A stretch of DNA of 64,000 nucleotides from Arenimonas oryziterrae DSM 21050 = YC6267 (GCF_000420545.1 NZ_ATVD01000005.1:62001-126000), one strand, 5' to 3'; shown: positions 36,123 to 45,021, counted from the first letter of the stretch. Notes: generated by a model from the letters alone, not told the origin. A program made the numbers and translations.

Positions 36123-36670
36123 AATGGCACGGCACGCCGCTGTCGGGACTGACGGTGATCGAGACCGACACCGTTGCTGACGCGCGCGGCCGTTTCGTTC
36201 GCGTTTTCTGCGATGCCGAACTCGCCGCATTGCGTCCGGGTTTGCATTTCCCGCAGATCAACCTGTCCACGACCTTCGCGCGCGGCAGCGTGCGCGGCCT
36301 ACATTTCCAGCGGCCACCGGCCGCCGAAGCCAAGCTCATCCGTTGCCTGTCCGGTCGCGTGCTCGATGTCGCAGTCGATCTGCGCCGGGGCTCGCCGACG
36401 TATCTGCGCTGGCATGGCGTGGAACTGTCGGCCGAGCAACCCCGGCAGGTTTTCATTCCCGAAGGTTTTGCGCACGGCTTTCAGGCCCTCACCGACGACG
36501 TGCAACTGCTGTACCTGCACACCGCGGCCTGGAATCGCGATTACGAAAACCGACTGCGCTACGACGATCCGCGCCTGGCGATCGACTGGCCGTTGCCGGT
36601 GACGCAGGTGTCGGAACTGGATCGCCATGCGCCCTTGCTCGACGATCAATTCGAAGGAGTCGAGGCATGA
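36119..36670 (+). CDS. RmlC-like sugar 3,5-epimerase (cupin) with Trp at a usual Tyr position
   Basis: dTDP-4-dehydrorhamnose 3,5-epimerase family, here probably acting on CDP-4-keto-6-deoxyglucose at C3 and/or C5. 183 aa. Catalytic His62 (VRGLHFQRPP), Lys72 (EAKLIRCLSGRV), partner Asp168 (SELDRHAP) and cupin-core IPEGFAHGFQAL are kept. Where most RmlC enzymes have a Tyr after the TT/TS (K-T-T-D-Y-Y), this protein reads HTAAWNRDY with Trp138. That may narrow the reaction to one epimerisation. ATGA overlaps on both sides. Confidence 0.88.
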   Translation: MKWHGTPLSGLTVIETDTVADARGRFVRVFCDAELAALRPGLHFPQINLSTTFARGSVRGLHFQRPPAAEAKLIRCLSGRVLDVAVDLRRGSPTYLRWHGVELSAEQPRQVFIPEGFAHGFQALTDDVQLLYLHTAAWNRDYENRLRYDDPRLAIDWPLPVTQVSELDRHAPLLDDQFEGVEA

Positions 36671-37890
36671 AGTGCCGCTTCTGCGCCACGCCTCTGGTGG
36701 ATGTGTTCCTCGACCTGGGCAGTGCGCCGCCGTCGAACGCGTTCCTCGCGCCTGAGGCGCTCGATGCGCCGGAAACCTATTTCCCGCTGAAACTGTTCAC
36801 CTGCTCCGCCTGCCGGCTGGTGCAGGTCGACGAACCGCATTCGCATACGGCGCTGTTCGCGCCCGACTACGTGTATTTCTCGTCCTTCTCCCGCTCGTGG
36901 CTGCAGCATGCTGAGCGCTATGTCGAGCAGGCGAGCGCGCGCCTCGGTCTCGACGGCAACAGCCTGGTCATGGAAATCGCGTCCAACGACGGCTACCTGC
37001 TGCAGTACGTCGCGGCACGCGGCATTCCCTGCGTGGGCATCGAACCGACGGCCGGCACCGCGCAGGCCGCCCGCGCCAAAGGCATCGAATCGATCGAGCG
37101 GTTTTTCGGGCGTGACTTCGCTGAACAATTCGTGCGCGAACGCCGGCCCTGCGATCTCATCGTCGCCAACAACGTGCTCGCGCATGTGCCCGATCTCAAC
37201 GATTTCGTCGCCGGCCTGGCGCGCGCGCTGGCCGCGACGGGCACGATCACGGTGGAATTTCCGCATCTGCTGGAACTGGTCGCGCAGCGGCAGTTCGACA
37301 CGGTGTACCACGAACACTTTTCGTATTTTTCGCTGCATACCGTGTGTGCGGTGTTCGCGGCACACGGACTGACCGTCTGGGATGTCGAGGCATTGCCGAC
37401 GCATGGCGGATCGCTGCGGCTGTGGGCGGCGCATGCCGACAGCGCGTGCACGCAGACACCGGCGGTCACCGCCTTGCTGGCGCGCGAGACAGCGGCAGGC
37501 ATGCGCGACCTCGCCTACTACCAGGGTTTCCAGACCCAGGCCGATGCGGTGAAAAACGGGTTCCTCGAATTCCTGCTCGCGCAACGACGCGACGGCCGGA
37601 AAGTCGCGGCCTACGGCGCCGCGGCCAAGGGCAATACCTTGCTCAACTATGCTGGCGTCAGGCCCGACCTGTTGCCGTACGTGGTCGATGCCTCGCCGCA
37701 CAAGCAGGGACGCTATCTGCCCGGCTCGCGCATTCCGGTCGTCGCCGAGGAGCGTCTGCGGCGTGACCGGCCGGACTTCGTGATCATCCTGCCGTGGAAC
37801 CTGAGGCAGGAAATCACCGAGCAGCTCGCCTACATCCGCGAATGGGGCGGTCGGTTCGTGACGGCCGTTCCCGTGCTGCACGTGGATTAG
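36667..37890 (+). CDS. Sugar C-methyltransferase (TylC/NovU/TcaB9-like)
   Basis: SAM-dependent enzyme that methylates a carbon of a keto-deoxysugar nucleotide in this family. 407 aa. N-terminal zinc site (Cys3, Cys6, Cys46, Cys49: MKCRFCATPL, KLFTCSACRLVQVDEP), SAM motif VMEIASNDGYLLQYVAARGI, the family's YHEHFSYFSLHTV segment (catalytic His region in TcaB9) and the C-terminal GAAAKGNTLLNYAGVRPD domain. With rfbF, rfbG and the epimerase it indicates a branched 6-deoxysugar rather than a simple or 3,6-dideoxy one. Overlaps the epimerase stop by 4 bases. Confidence 0.9.
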   Translation: MKCRFCATPLVDVFLDLGSAPPSNAFLAPEALDAPETYFPLKLFTCSACRLVQVDEPHSHTALFAPDYVYFSSFSRSWLQHAERYVEQASARLGLDGNSLVMEIASNDGYLLQYVAARGIPCVGIEPTAGTAQAARAKGIESIERFFGRDFAEQFVRERRPCDLIVANNVLAHVPDLNDFVAGLARALAATGTITVEFPHLLELVAQRQFDTVYHEHFSYFSLHTVCAVFAAHGLTVWDVEALPTHGGSLRLWAAHADSACTQTPAVTALLARETAAGMRDLAYYQGFQTQADAVKNGFLEFLLAQRRDGRKVAAYGAAAKGNTLLNYAGVRPDLLPYVVDASPHKQGRYLPGSRIPVVAEERLRRDRPDFVIILPWNLRQEITEQLAYIREWGGRFVTAVPVLHVD

Positions 37891-37892
37891 GC

Positions 37893-38735
37893 GTGCGGAT
37901 CGCGATCACCGGCGCGAGTGGATTCGTGGGGCGCCATGTCCTGCAGGCCTTGCACGAACGCGAACAGGACGTCGTCGTCGTGGCGCGCACCGCCGCGCGC
38001 GCCGCGTCGATCCCCGGCCCTCATGCGTCGGTCGTGCTCGACGTCGCCGACGGCGGAGAGGATCCGTTCGCCGCGATGGGCAAGCCCGATGTGCTGATTC
38101 ATCTGGCCTGGGACGGGCTGCCGAACTACCAGTCCACGCGTCATGTGGAGACCGAACTGCCCGCGCAAATCCGCTTTCTTGCGGCCTGCGTGCGCGGCGG
38201 GTTGAAACGCCTCGTGGTCACGGGCACCTGTTTCGAATACGGCCTCGCCGCCGGCGAACTCACTGAGCAGACGCCGACGCAACCGTGCACGCAATACGGC
38301 CGCGCCAAGGACCGGCTGCGCCAGGAGCTGCAAGCCTGGCAGGCCGACGCCGACTTCGAACTGGCCTGGCTCCGGCTGTTCTATCTGTTCGGCGAAGGAC
38401 AATCGGAGAAATCGCTGTACCCACTGTTCCAGGCGGCGTTGCAGCGCGGCGACGCCGGCTTCGACATGTCCGGCGGCGACCAGGTCCGCGATTTCCTGCC
38501 GGTGCGCGAGGCCGCCCGCCTGCTCGTCGACGTCGCCCTCCTGCGCGGCGACACCGGCGTGGTCAACCTGTGCAGCGGCAGGCCGATCACCGTCCGTCGC
38601 CTCGTGCAGTCGTGGATCGACGCTGCCGGCGCCGACATCGCGATGAACCTGGGCCGCCTTCCGTATTCCGAGATCGAACCCATGGCATTCTGGGGCAGCC
38701 GCGCCAGGCTCAACGCTTTGCTGGGGGTTTCGTGA
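37893..38735 (+). CDS. NAD(P)-dependent epimerase/4-ketoreductase (SDR)
   Basis: Extended SDR protein, 280 aa from a GTG start at 37893, two bases after the previous stop; the frame upstream lacks family sequence. Rossmann motif IAITGASGFVGRHVLQAL, active-site Tyr-x-x-x-Lys in TQYGRAKDRLRQ, and DQVRDFLPVREAARLLVDVA. By position it would reduce the 4-keto group of the C-methylated CDP-sugar, the final step of such pathways; C4 stereochemistry cannot be read from sequence. Stop overlaps the next start (GTGA). Confidence 0.85.
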   Translation: MRIAITGASGFVGRHVLQALHEREQDVVVVARTAARAASIPGPHASVVLDVADGGEDPFAAMGKPDVLIHLAWDGLPNYQSTRHVETELPAQIRFLAACVRGGLKRLVVTGTCFEYGLAAGELTEQTPTQPCTQYGRAKDRLRQELQAWQADADFELAWLRLFYLFGEGQSEKSLYPLFQAALQRGDAGFDMSGGDQVRDFLPVREAARLLVDVALLRGDTGVVNLCSGRPITVRRLVQSWIDAAGADIAMNLGRLPYSEIEPMAFWGSRARLNALLGVS

Positions 38736-39793
38736 CAACGCGCGAATTGTTCCGCATCGACGGCGTGCCCGCCTATCAGAACAAGATGTTCGACAGCGCG
38801 GCCGACGCGCGCGGGTGCCCCTTGGGCGACGTCGTGCTCGTCCAGGACCGGGCGAGCGGCCTGGTGTTCAACGCCGCCTACGACCCGGACAAACTGCGCT
38901 ACGACGAGACCTACCAGAACGAGCAGGGCTTTTCGCCGGCGTTCCAGAAACACATGGACGAAGTCCTGGACAAGATCGACCGGCATTTCCGCGGTGACCG
39001 GATTCTGGAAGTAGGCTGCGGAAAAGGCGGTTTCCTCGACCTGATGCGCCAACGCGGCCACGACGCGTCCGGCATCGATCCCGCGTACGAAGGCGACGCA
39101 CCGTATATCCACAAGCAACACTTCGATGCTTCGCTGGGGCTGCGCGCCGATGCCATCGTGCTGCGCCATGTCCTCGAGCACATTCCCGATCCGCAGCAGT
39201 TCCTGCGCGCGATCGCGGCGGCAAACGGCGGCAGCGGCCGGATCTACATCGAGGTCCCCTGTCTGGACTGGATCATGCGCAAGCGCGCCTGGTTCGATGT
39301 TTTCTACGAGCACGTCAACTACTTCCGGCTGCCGGATTTCCTGCGCCTGTTCACGACGGTGCACGAGGCCGGACATCTGTTCGGCGGCCAGTACCTGTAC
39401 GCCGTGGCCGAGCTTGCTTCGCTGCGCGACGCCGCGCAGGGCAGCGCGCCCGAGGCCGTGGCGTTCCCGGACGATTTCCTGCGCGAACTGCATCGCCACG
39501 GCGCCGCATCGCCGGCCGCCCATCGTGCGATCTGGGGCGCGGCGGCGAAGGGCGTGATGTTCTCCCATCATCTGGCAGCCCAGGGCATCGCTCTGGATTT
39601 CGCGATCGACATCAACCCGGCCAAGCAGGGAAAATTCCTCGCCGGCACGGGCTTGCCGGTGCTGTCGCCCGCGCAGGGCCTTGCGCGCCTGCAGGACGGC
39701 GACGACGTCTTCGTCATGAACTCCAACTACATCGCCGAAATCCGCGCGCTCGGCGGAGACCGACTCAACTACATCCCGGTGGACGGACAATGA
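38732..39793 (+). CDS. SAM methyltransferase with C-methyltransferase-type tail
   Basis: 353 aa from a GTG at 38732 (overlap GTGA with the previous stop). SAM motif ILEVGCGKGGFLDLMRQRGH, VLRHVLEHIPDPQQFLRA, then FYEHVNYFRLPDFLRLF and a C-terminal WGAAAKGVMFSHHLAAQGI domain. These last two are shared with the C-methyltransferase at 36667, but this protein lacks its Cys4 zinc N-terminus. It may methylate the same or another sugar of the glycan. Overlaps the next gene by 4 bases. Confidence 0.82.
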   Translation: MTTRELFRIDGVPAYQNKMFDSAADARGCPLGDVVLVQDRASGLVFNAAYDPDKLRYDETYQNEQGFSPAFQKHMDEVLDKIDRHFRGDRILEVGCGKGGFLDLMRQRGHDASGIDPAYEGDAPYIHKQHFDASLGLRADAIVLRHVLEHIPDPQQFLRAIAAANGGSGRIYIEVPCLDWIMRKRAWFDVFYEHVNYFRLPDFLRLFTTVHEAGHLFGGQYLYAVAELASLRDAAQGSAPEAVAFPDDFLRELHRHGAASPAAHRAIWGAAAKGVMFSHHLAAQGIALDFAIDINPAKQGKFLAGTGLPVLSPAQGLARLQDGDDVFVMNSNYIAEIRALGGDRLNYIPVDGQ

Positions 39794-40593
39794 CCGATTT
39801 CAGCAAGGAAGTGGCCGCGCGCATTCAGGCCAACCGCAACGACGCGGACCTGACCGCCGCCGCGCAGAGTTTCATGCAGGCGTCGATCGGTGCGATGTAT
39901 TCGTACAATTTTTCCGCGCTCGGGCGACCGGTCATCCAGTACCCGCAGGACATCGTCGCCCTGCAGGAACTGATCTGGCAGGTCCGCCCCGACCTGATCA
40001 TCGAGGCTGGCATCGCCCATGGCGGGTCGCTGATCCTGAGCGCCTCCATGCTCGCCCTGCTCGACTACTGCGACGCGGTAACCGAGGGCCGGACGCTGGA
40101 TCCGAAAGCCACGCGCCGGCGCGTGCTCGGCGTCGACATCGACATCCGCGCGCACAACCATGCCGCCATTCTCGCGCACCCGCTGTCGCATCGCATCGAC
40201 ATGATCCAGGGCTCGTCGATCGCGCCCGACATCGTCGCGCGCATCCATGCGGCGGCGAGCGGTTACCAAAAGATCATGGTGATCCTCGATTCCAACCACA
40301 CCCACGCGCACGTGCTCGCGGAACTGGAGGCGTACGCGCCGCTGACCAGCCAAGGAAGCTATTGCATCGTCTTCGACACCGTGGTCGAAGACCTGCCCGA
40401 CGCACTCACGCCCGACCGTCCCTGGGGCAAGGGCGACAATCCGAAAACAGCGGTCTGGCAGTACCTGCGCATCCTGGGCGAGGAGGGTCGCGTTGCTGCC
40501 GACGGCGCGCCACTGCGGTTGGAGATCGACCGCAGCGTCGAGGACAAGCTGCTCATCACCGTCGCACCCGACGGCTTCCTGCGTCGTGTCTGA
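39790..40593 (+). CDS. CmcI-family (cephalosporin hydroxylase-like) methyltransferase
   Basis: CmcI/RhmA-type protein, a Rossmann-fold family that includes rhamnosyl O-methyltransferases as well as CmcI. 267 aa. Motifs: DLIIEAGIAHGGSLILSASM (SAM/metal site), VLGVDIDIRAHNH, KIMVILDSNHTHAHVLAELE and GSYCIVFDTVVEDLP. In a sugar operon a sugar O-methyltransferase role fits better than hydroxylation. Starts with ATGA overlap to the gene before. Confidence 0.85.
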   Translation: MTDFSKEVAARIQANRNDADLTAAAQSFMQASIGAMYSYNFSALGRPVIQYPQDIVALQELIWQVRPDLIIEAGIAHGGSLILSASMLALLDYCDAVTEGRTLDPKATRRRVLGVDIDIRAHNHAAILAHPLSHRIDMIQGSSIAPDIVARIHAAASGYQKIMVILDSNHTHAHVLAELEAYAPLTSQGSYCIVFDTVVEDLPDALTPDRPWGKGDNPKTAVWQYLRILGEEGRVAADGAPLRLEIDRSVEDKLLITVAPDGFLRRV

Positions 40594-40611
40594 TCGCCGG
40601 CGCGCAGGCCC

Positions 40612-42126
40612 GTGAACCGACTGCGCAACAATCTGGTCGCCAACTTCGGCGGACAGATCTGGACGATGGCGATGGGCGTCGCCTTCATTCCCGTCTATAT
40701 CCATGTTCTCGGCATTGAAGCCTACGGACTGATCGGCTTCTTCCTCAGCCTGCAGGCGTTCTTCCTGATCCTCGACATGGGCCTGTCGGCGACCTTGAAC
40801 CGCGAGCTCGCCCGCTACACGCACTCGGGCGCCAGCGCCCGCGAAAAACGCGATCTCGTACGCACGCTCGAATGCCTGTACTGGCCGGTCGGCATCGTCA
40901 TCGCCCTCGCGGTGATCGCCGGCAGCGAACGCATCGCGACCGGCCTGCTCAACCCGGTGTCGCTGTCGTCGGCGCGCACGGCCCACGCGATCGCATTGAT
41001 GGGTCTGGCCGCCGCGCTGCAGTGGCCCTGCGGGCTGTATGCCGGCGGTCTGCGCGGCCTGGAACGGCAAGTGGCACTCAATGCGCTCAATGCCGTGTTC
41101 GCGACCTTGCGCGGCGCTGGTTCAGCCCTGGTCATCGCTTTTGTTTCGCCGACGATCGAAGCATTCCTGTGGTGGCAGGTCCTGGTCGCCTCGCTGCATA
41201 CGCTGACCTCGGCCTTCCTGCTCTGGCGCCTGCTGCCGACCGATGCGCACCGACCGACGTTCCGGGCCGAACGTCTGCGGCAACTGCGCGGATTTGCGCT
41301 GGGCATGGCCGGCACCGTCGCGCTGTCGTTTTTCCTGATGCAGTCCGATCGCGTGGTATTGGCGAAGCTGCTGCCGCTCAACGAGTTCGGCTACTACGTC
41401 GTCGCGGCCACCGTGGCCTCGGCGCTGACCGGCATCGTGCAGCCGTTTTTCGCAGCGCTGTTCCCGCGCTTCACCGGGCTGGTTACTGCCGGAAAACACG
41501 ACCTGCTGGTGAAGCTGTATCACCAGAGCAACCAGATTCTGGCCGTGTTCGTCATGGCCGTCGCGGCGATGATGGTGCTGTTCGCAGGCGATCTGCTGCT
41601 GCTCTGGACGAACGATGCCGTGCTCGCGGCAAAAGCCGGCCCCGTGCTGTCCCTGCTGGTGATCGGCACCGCGCTGAACGGTCTGATGTACCTGCCTTTT
41701 GCGCTGCAATTGGCCAATGGCTGGACGCGCCTGTCGATGCTGCAGAACCTCGTGGCGGTCGTGGTGTTCGTGCCGCTGGTCTGGCTGCTGTCCCAGCGCT
41801 TCGGCGGCCGCGGCGCGGCGACGGCGTGGATCGCGCTCAATGTCGGCTACCTGTGCATCAGCGTGCCGCTCATGCATCGCGTGCTGATGAAGGGCGAAAT
41901 GCGTGCCTGGTATCTGCAGGACATGCTGCCGCCGGCGATCGCCGCGATTCTGACCGCCCTGCTCATGCGCCTGCTGGTCCCCCAGGTCCCATCCGGCCTG
42001 TCGGGGGCCGTTGCCCTGATCGCGACGGGCCTGCCGGTGCTGGCCGTCGCCGGCCTGGTGTCGCCGGCGGTGCGCGAGGTGATCTCGCAACACTGGACAG
42101 GGCTCACCCGTCGCAGCCCACAATAG
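40612..42126 (+). CDS. Oligosaccharide flippase (Wzx/MATE-like)
   Basis: Inner-membrane polysaccharide-unit exporter of the MOP superfamily. 504 aa from a GTG at 40612. About 12-14 hydrophobic segments across the whole length; typical N-terminus NNLVANFGGQIWTMAMGVAF with LILDMGLSATLNRELARYTH. Lies mid-island between the CmcI-like gene (18-base gap) and the oxygenase gene (33 bases). Implies lipid-linked units are built in the cytosol and moved across the membrane; no Wzy partner seen here. Confidence 0.9.
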   Translation: MNRLRNNLVANFGGQIWTMAMGVAFIPVYIHVLGIEAYGLIGFFLSLQAFFLILDMGLSATLNRELARYTHSGASAREKRDLVRTLECLYWPVGIVIALAVIAGSERIATGLLNPVSLSSARTAHAIALMGLAAALQWPCGLYAGGLRGLERQVALNALNAVFATLRGAGSALVIAFVSPTIEAFLWWQVLVASLHTLTSAFLLWRLLPTDAHRPTFRAERLRQLRGFALGMAGTVALSFFLMQSDRVVLAKLLPLNEFGYYVVAATVASALTGIVQPFFAALFPRFTGLVTAGKHDLLVKLYHQSNQILAVFVMAVAAMMVLFAGDLLLLWTNDAVLAAKAGPVLSLLVIGTALNGLMYLPFALQLANGWTRLSMLQNLVAVVVFVPLVWLLSQRFGGRGAATAWIALNVGYLCISVPLMHRVLMKGEMRAWYLQDMLPPAIAAILTALLMRLLVPQVPSGLSGAVALIATGLPVLAVAGLVSPAVREVISQHWTGLTRRSPQ

Positions 42127-42159
42127 CCGTCGACGCCGGAACCCCAGGGAGCACGATTC

Positions 42160-43053
42160 ATGGTGGGCATCATCCTCAATCACGATCTCGACTGCGCGCA
42201 GCGACGGCAGCGCCTGTTCGAGGGTGCGCTGCTGGTCCACACGCCCCGCGACGCCACGGCGGCCCTGGCCGACCATGCGATCGCACTGATCACGGAGATG
42301 CTCTCGGCCGAGGATCCCGAACGCGCGCAATTCGCGCTGCCGGTCGATCAGTTCATCGCCAAGGTCGGTCCGTTGAAGTCGCGCTTCACCAATGACCTGC
42401 AGACCAAGAAGCTTGTGCGCGAGGTGCTCATCGCGTTCGGATGCGATCTGGAAACGACGTACTTCGACGTGCCGCGCCTGCGCGTGGTGCCGCACGGCGG
42501 CTATCTGTCCTCCGGCGTCAGCTACGCCTACAAGGCGCATCGCGACATCTGGTACGCCAGCCCGACGGCGCAGGTGAACTGGTGGATGCCGGTGTTCGAG
42601 GTCACGGCCGAACGCGCCATGTCCTTCTTCCCGGAGTATTGGGACCGGCCGGTCGAGAACAGTTCTGCGGATTTCGACTACGGCGAGTGGTGTCGCGTCG
42701 GTCGCACGATGGCCAGCAGCCAGGTCACCGAAGACACGCGCAAGCATCCTTTGCCGCTGGCGCCGGTGGAGACGCGCAGCGAACTGCGCATCGCCGGCAC
42801 CAAGGGCGATGCCATCCTGTTCTCGGCGGCGCACCTGCATTCGACCGCGCCCAACCAGTCGGGCCTGACGCGTTTCAGCATCGATTTCCGCACCGTGAAC
42901 CTCGCCGACCTCGAGGCCGGCCGCGGCGCGGCCAACATCGACAGCCGTGCCACCGGCACCACCCTGGGCGATTTCCTGCGCGCCTCGGATTTCGAACCCC
43001 TCGACGCCGGTCGCTGGGCCTCTCCCCATCAGACAGCAGGCAGCCGACCGTGA
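42160..43053 (+). CDS. Putative Fe(II)/2-oxoglutarate-dependent oxygenase
   Basis: Not firmly recognised; 297 aa, no signal peptide or membrane helix. A candidate facial triad is visible: His127-x-Asp129 in YAYKAHRDIWYASP, a distal His (225 or 227) in ILFSAAHLHSTAPNQSG and Arg238 or Arg244 in LTRFSIDFRTV as the co-substrate anchor. That order and spacing suit PhyH-like double-stranded beta-helix oxygenases. A ribosome site (CAGGGAG) precedes the ATG. In this operon it could hydroxylate a sugar or a glycan substituent; substrate unknown. Confidence 0.6.
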   Translation: MVGIILNHDLDCAQRRQRLFEGALLVHTPRDATAALADHAIALITEMLSAEDPERAQFALPVDQFIAKVGPLKSRFTNDLQTKKLVREVLIAFGCDLETTYFDVPRLRVVPHGGYLSSGVSYAYKAHRDIWYASPTAQVNWWMPVFEVTAERAMSFFPEYWDRPVENSSADFDYGEWCRVGRTMASSQVTEDTRKHPLPLAPVETRSELRIAGTKGDAILFSAAHLHSTAPNQSGLTRFSIDFRTVNLADLEAGRGAANIDSRATGTTLGDFLRASDFEPLDAGRWASPHQTAGSRP

Positions 43054-43886
43054 AATCCAAGACCCCCGCTCCCTCGAAGCCGGCCTTGCGCCCGACCGGC
43101 GCCAAGCGCGAAACCTCGCCGACGATGCACGACCCGCGTACGCAGTCGACCTTCGATTATTCCTCGCGCGAGGCGCTGGAGGACTATTTCAACAACAGCC
43201 CGGGTTCGTCGACGGAGAAGCTGGAGAATTTCGCCAAATACGTACCGCGGCAGAATCTCGCGCGTTTTCTCGCGCGCTACGAGATCTTCAAGCTGATCAA
43301 GGATATCCAGGGCTCGATCGTCGAATGCGGCGTGCTCTTCGGCGGCGGCCTGCTCAGCTTCGCCAAACTCAGCACGATACTCGAGCCGTACAATTTCCAG
43401 CGCCGCATCATCGGCTTCGACACGTTCACCGGCTTCCCGTCCATCGACAAGGCCGACCTCAAGGGCCGTCCCGAGCGCAAATCGGCGCACCTCAAGGAAC
43501 ACGGATTCGCAGCCGAGGGCGCCTACGAGGACATCCTCAAGGCAATCGAGATCTACGACATCAGCCGCTATCTCAATCACTTTCCCAAGGTGCAGGTGGT
43601 CAAGGGCGATTTCGCCGTCACCGCCAAGCAGTTCCTCAAGGACTACCCGCATCTGGTGATCAGCTGCCTGTATCTGGATTTCGATATCTACCAGCCGACC
43701 AAGATCGCGCTCGAGCAGTTCCTGCCGCGCATGCCGAAGGGATCGGTCCTGGTGTTCGACGAACTCAACGAGGAAGCCTTCCCCGGCGAGACGATCGCGG
43801 TCATGGAAATGCTCGACCTGAAATCGATCCGCGTGCGCCGCTTCGATTTCGAACCGCGCATTTCCTACGCGATCATCGGCGACTGA
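43050..43886 (+). CDS. TylF-like (macrocin O-methyltransferase family) methyltransferase
   Basis: 278 aa from a GTG at 43050 whose TG overlaps the previous stop (GTGA). Basic N-terminal extension of about 25 residues, then SIVECGVLFGGGLLSFAKL, RRIIGFDTFTGFPSIDKAD, CLYLDFDIYQPTKIALEQFL and SVLVFDELNEEAFPGETIA, the SAM and metal (Asp) motifs of the TylF family. Likely O-methylates a sugar. Last gene of the rightward arm; it converges with the GT2 gene after 22 bases with no obvious terminator. Confidence 0.88.
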   Translation: MKSKTPAPSKPALRPTGAKRETSPTMHDPRTQSTFDYSSREALEDYFNNSPGSSTEKLENFAKYVPRQNLARFLARYEIFKLIKDIQGSIVECGVLFGGGLLSFAKLSTILEPYNFQRRIIGFDTFTGFPSIDKADLKGRPERKSAHLKEHGFAAEGAYEDILKAIEIYDISRYLNHFPKVQVVKGDFAVTAKQFLKDYPHLVISCLYLDFDIYQPTKIALEQFLPRMPKGSVLVFDELNEEAFPGETIAVMEMLDLKSIRVRRFDFEPRISYAIIGD

Positions 43887-43908
43887 GCGCAGCGAGCGCG
43901 GCTGGCGA

Positions 43909-45021
43909 CTACAGCGGGCGGGTGTAGTCGCCGTAGCGTTCTTGCAGGCCGCTGCGCGACTTGATCAGGCGCCGCTCCAGCGCGGCGTAGGCGCCCGAAT
44001 AGAGTTTCTGCAGCCAACCAACCCGCGAGCATAGTCCGGTCAGCGAGGACAGCAGGGCGCCGCGCAGACGTTCGCGATAGTGTTGGCGCAGCACGTCCGC
44101 CGACTGCCGGACGAAGGGGTAATTGCGTTTGGCCAGCGCGCCGGCCGCACGCCGGAACAACATGCGCCGCGCGTCGCTATGGAGAATCTGCTGCACGCGC
44201 TCGCGCGCCGGACCGGGCAGTTCGGCGATGGCCTGGGTGTTGTCGATCAGCTTCAGCCATCCCGGCCAGAAGGCGGCGAACGGTGCGGTTTCGCTGAAAG
44301 ATTGCTGGCTCAGCAGGAACACGGCCGCGGGCTTCTTGGAAATCACATAGGACCGGCGCGCGGTGACCCGCAACAAGTAGTCCAGATCGGCCGGACCGCC
44401 GACCTGCATGTCGAGCAAGCCGACCTCGTCGAGCACCTCGCGTCGGAACAAGATGCTGGTCCAGCACAGCGGATTGCCGCGCAGCATTTCGAACATGCCC
44501 TCGGGCGGCAGAAACAGGCCTTCCCGCGGCCAGTTTTCCAGGCTCGCCGCGACGACGGTGCCCTCGCCTGTCTGCCGGATCGTCAATCCCGCCCAGAACA
44601 CAGCCTCGGGATGCGCTTCCAGCCCTTGGATGCCGGCCTCGAAGAATCCCGACAACAGGAAATCATCGTCGGACAGCGTGGAGAAATACGGCGTGGTGAT
44701 GCGCGCCAGGGCGTGCTGGAAATTCTCGAACGGACCGATGTTGTGATCGTGGCAGTAGTACTTGACGCGCGCATCGACCGCCGCGAGCTCCGCGACGACG
44801 GCGGCGGTTTCATCGCCCGAGGCGTTGTCGTAGACGCAGACCTGGAAGGACGGCCCCTCCTGCGCCAGCACGCTGAGAATCGCCCGCCGCAGCAGCGCGG
44901 GCCGCCTAAAAGTCGGAATGACCGTGGTGATCTGTATTGGCGCGGACGCTTCGCCCGCACCGTGGCCGGCGCGGTCCACGATCATGCCGTTCCGGTCAGC
45001 GCGGCTTTCATGCGCCATCAC
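43909..45021 (-). CDS. Family 2 glycosyltransferase
   Basis: Cytosolic GT-A glycosyltransferase. 370 aa. Nucleotide-sugar motif ITTVIPTFRRPALLRRAILS, CVYDNASGDETAAVV and the metal-binding triad FSTLSDDDFLLSGFFEAG. No membrane anchor seen. The first 28 residues precede the domain, so a later start (Met13) is possible. Overlaps the upstream methyltransferase stop by 4 bases; last gene of the leftward arm. Confidence 0.88.
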   Translation of the reverse strand: MMAHESRADRNGMIVDRAGHGAGEASAPIQITTVIPTFRRPALLRRAILSVLAQEGPSFQVCVYDNASGDETAAVVAELAAVDARVKYYCHDHNIGPFENFQHALARITTPYFSTLSDDDFLLSGFFEAGIQGLEAHPEAVFWAGLTIRQTGEGTVVAASLENWPREGLFLPPEGMFEMLRGNPLCWTSILFRREVLDEVGLLDMQVGGPADLDYLLRVTARRSYVISKKPAAVFLLSQQSFSETAPFAAFWPGWLKLIDNTQAIAELPGPARERVQQILHSDARRMLFRRAAGALAKRNYPFVRQSADVLRQHYRERLRGALLSSLTGLCSRVGWLQKLYSGAYAALERRLIKSRSGLQERYGDYTRPL

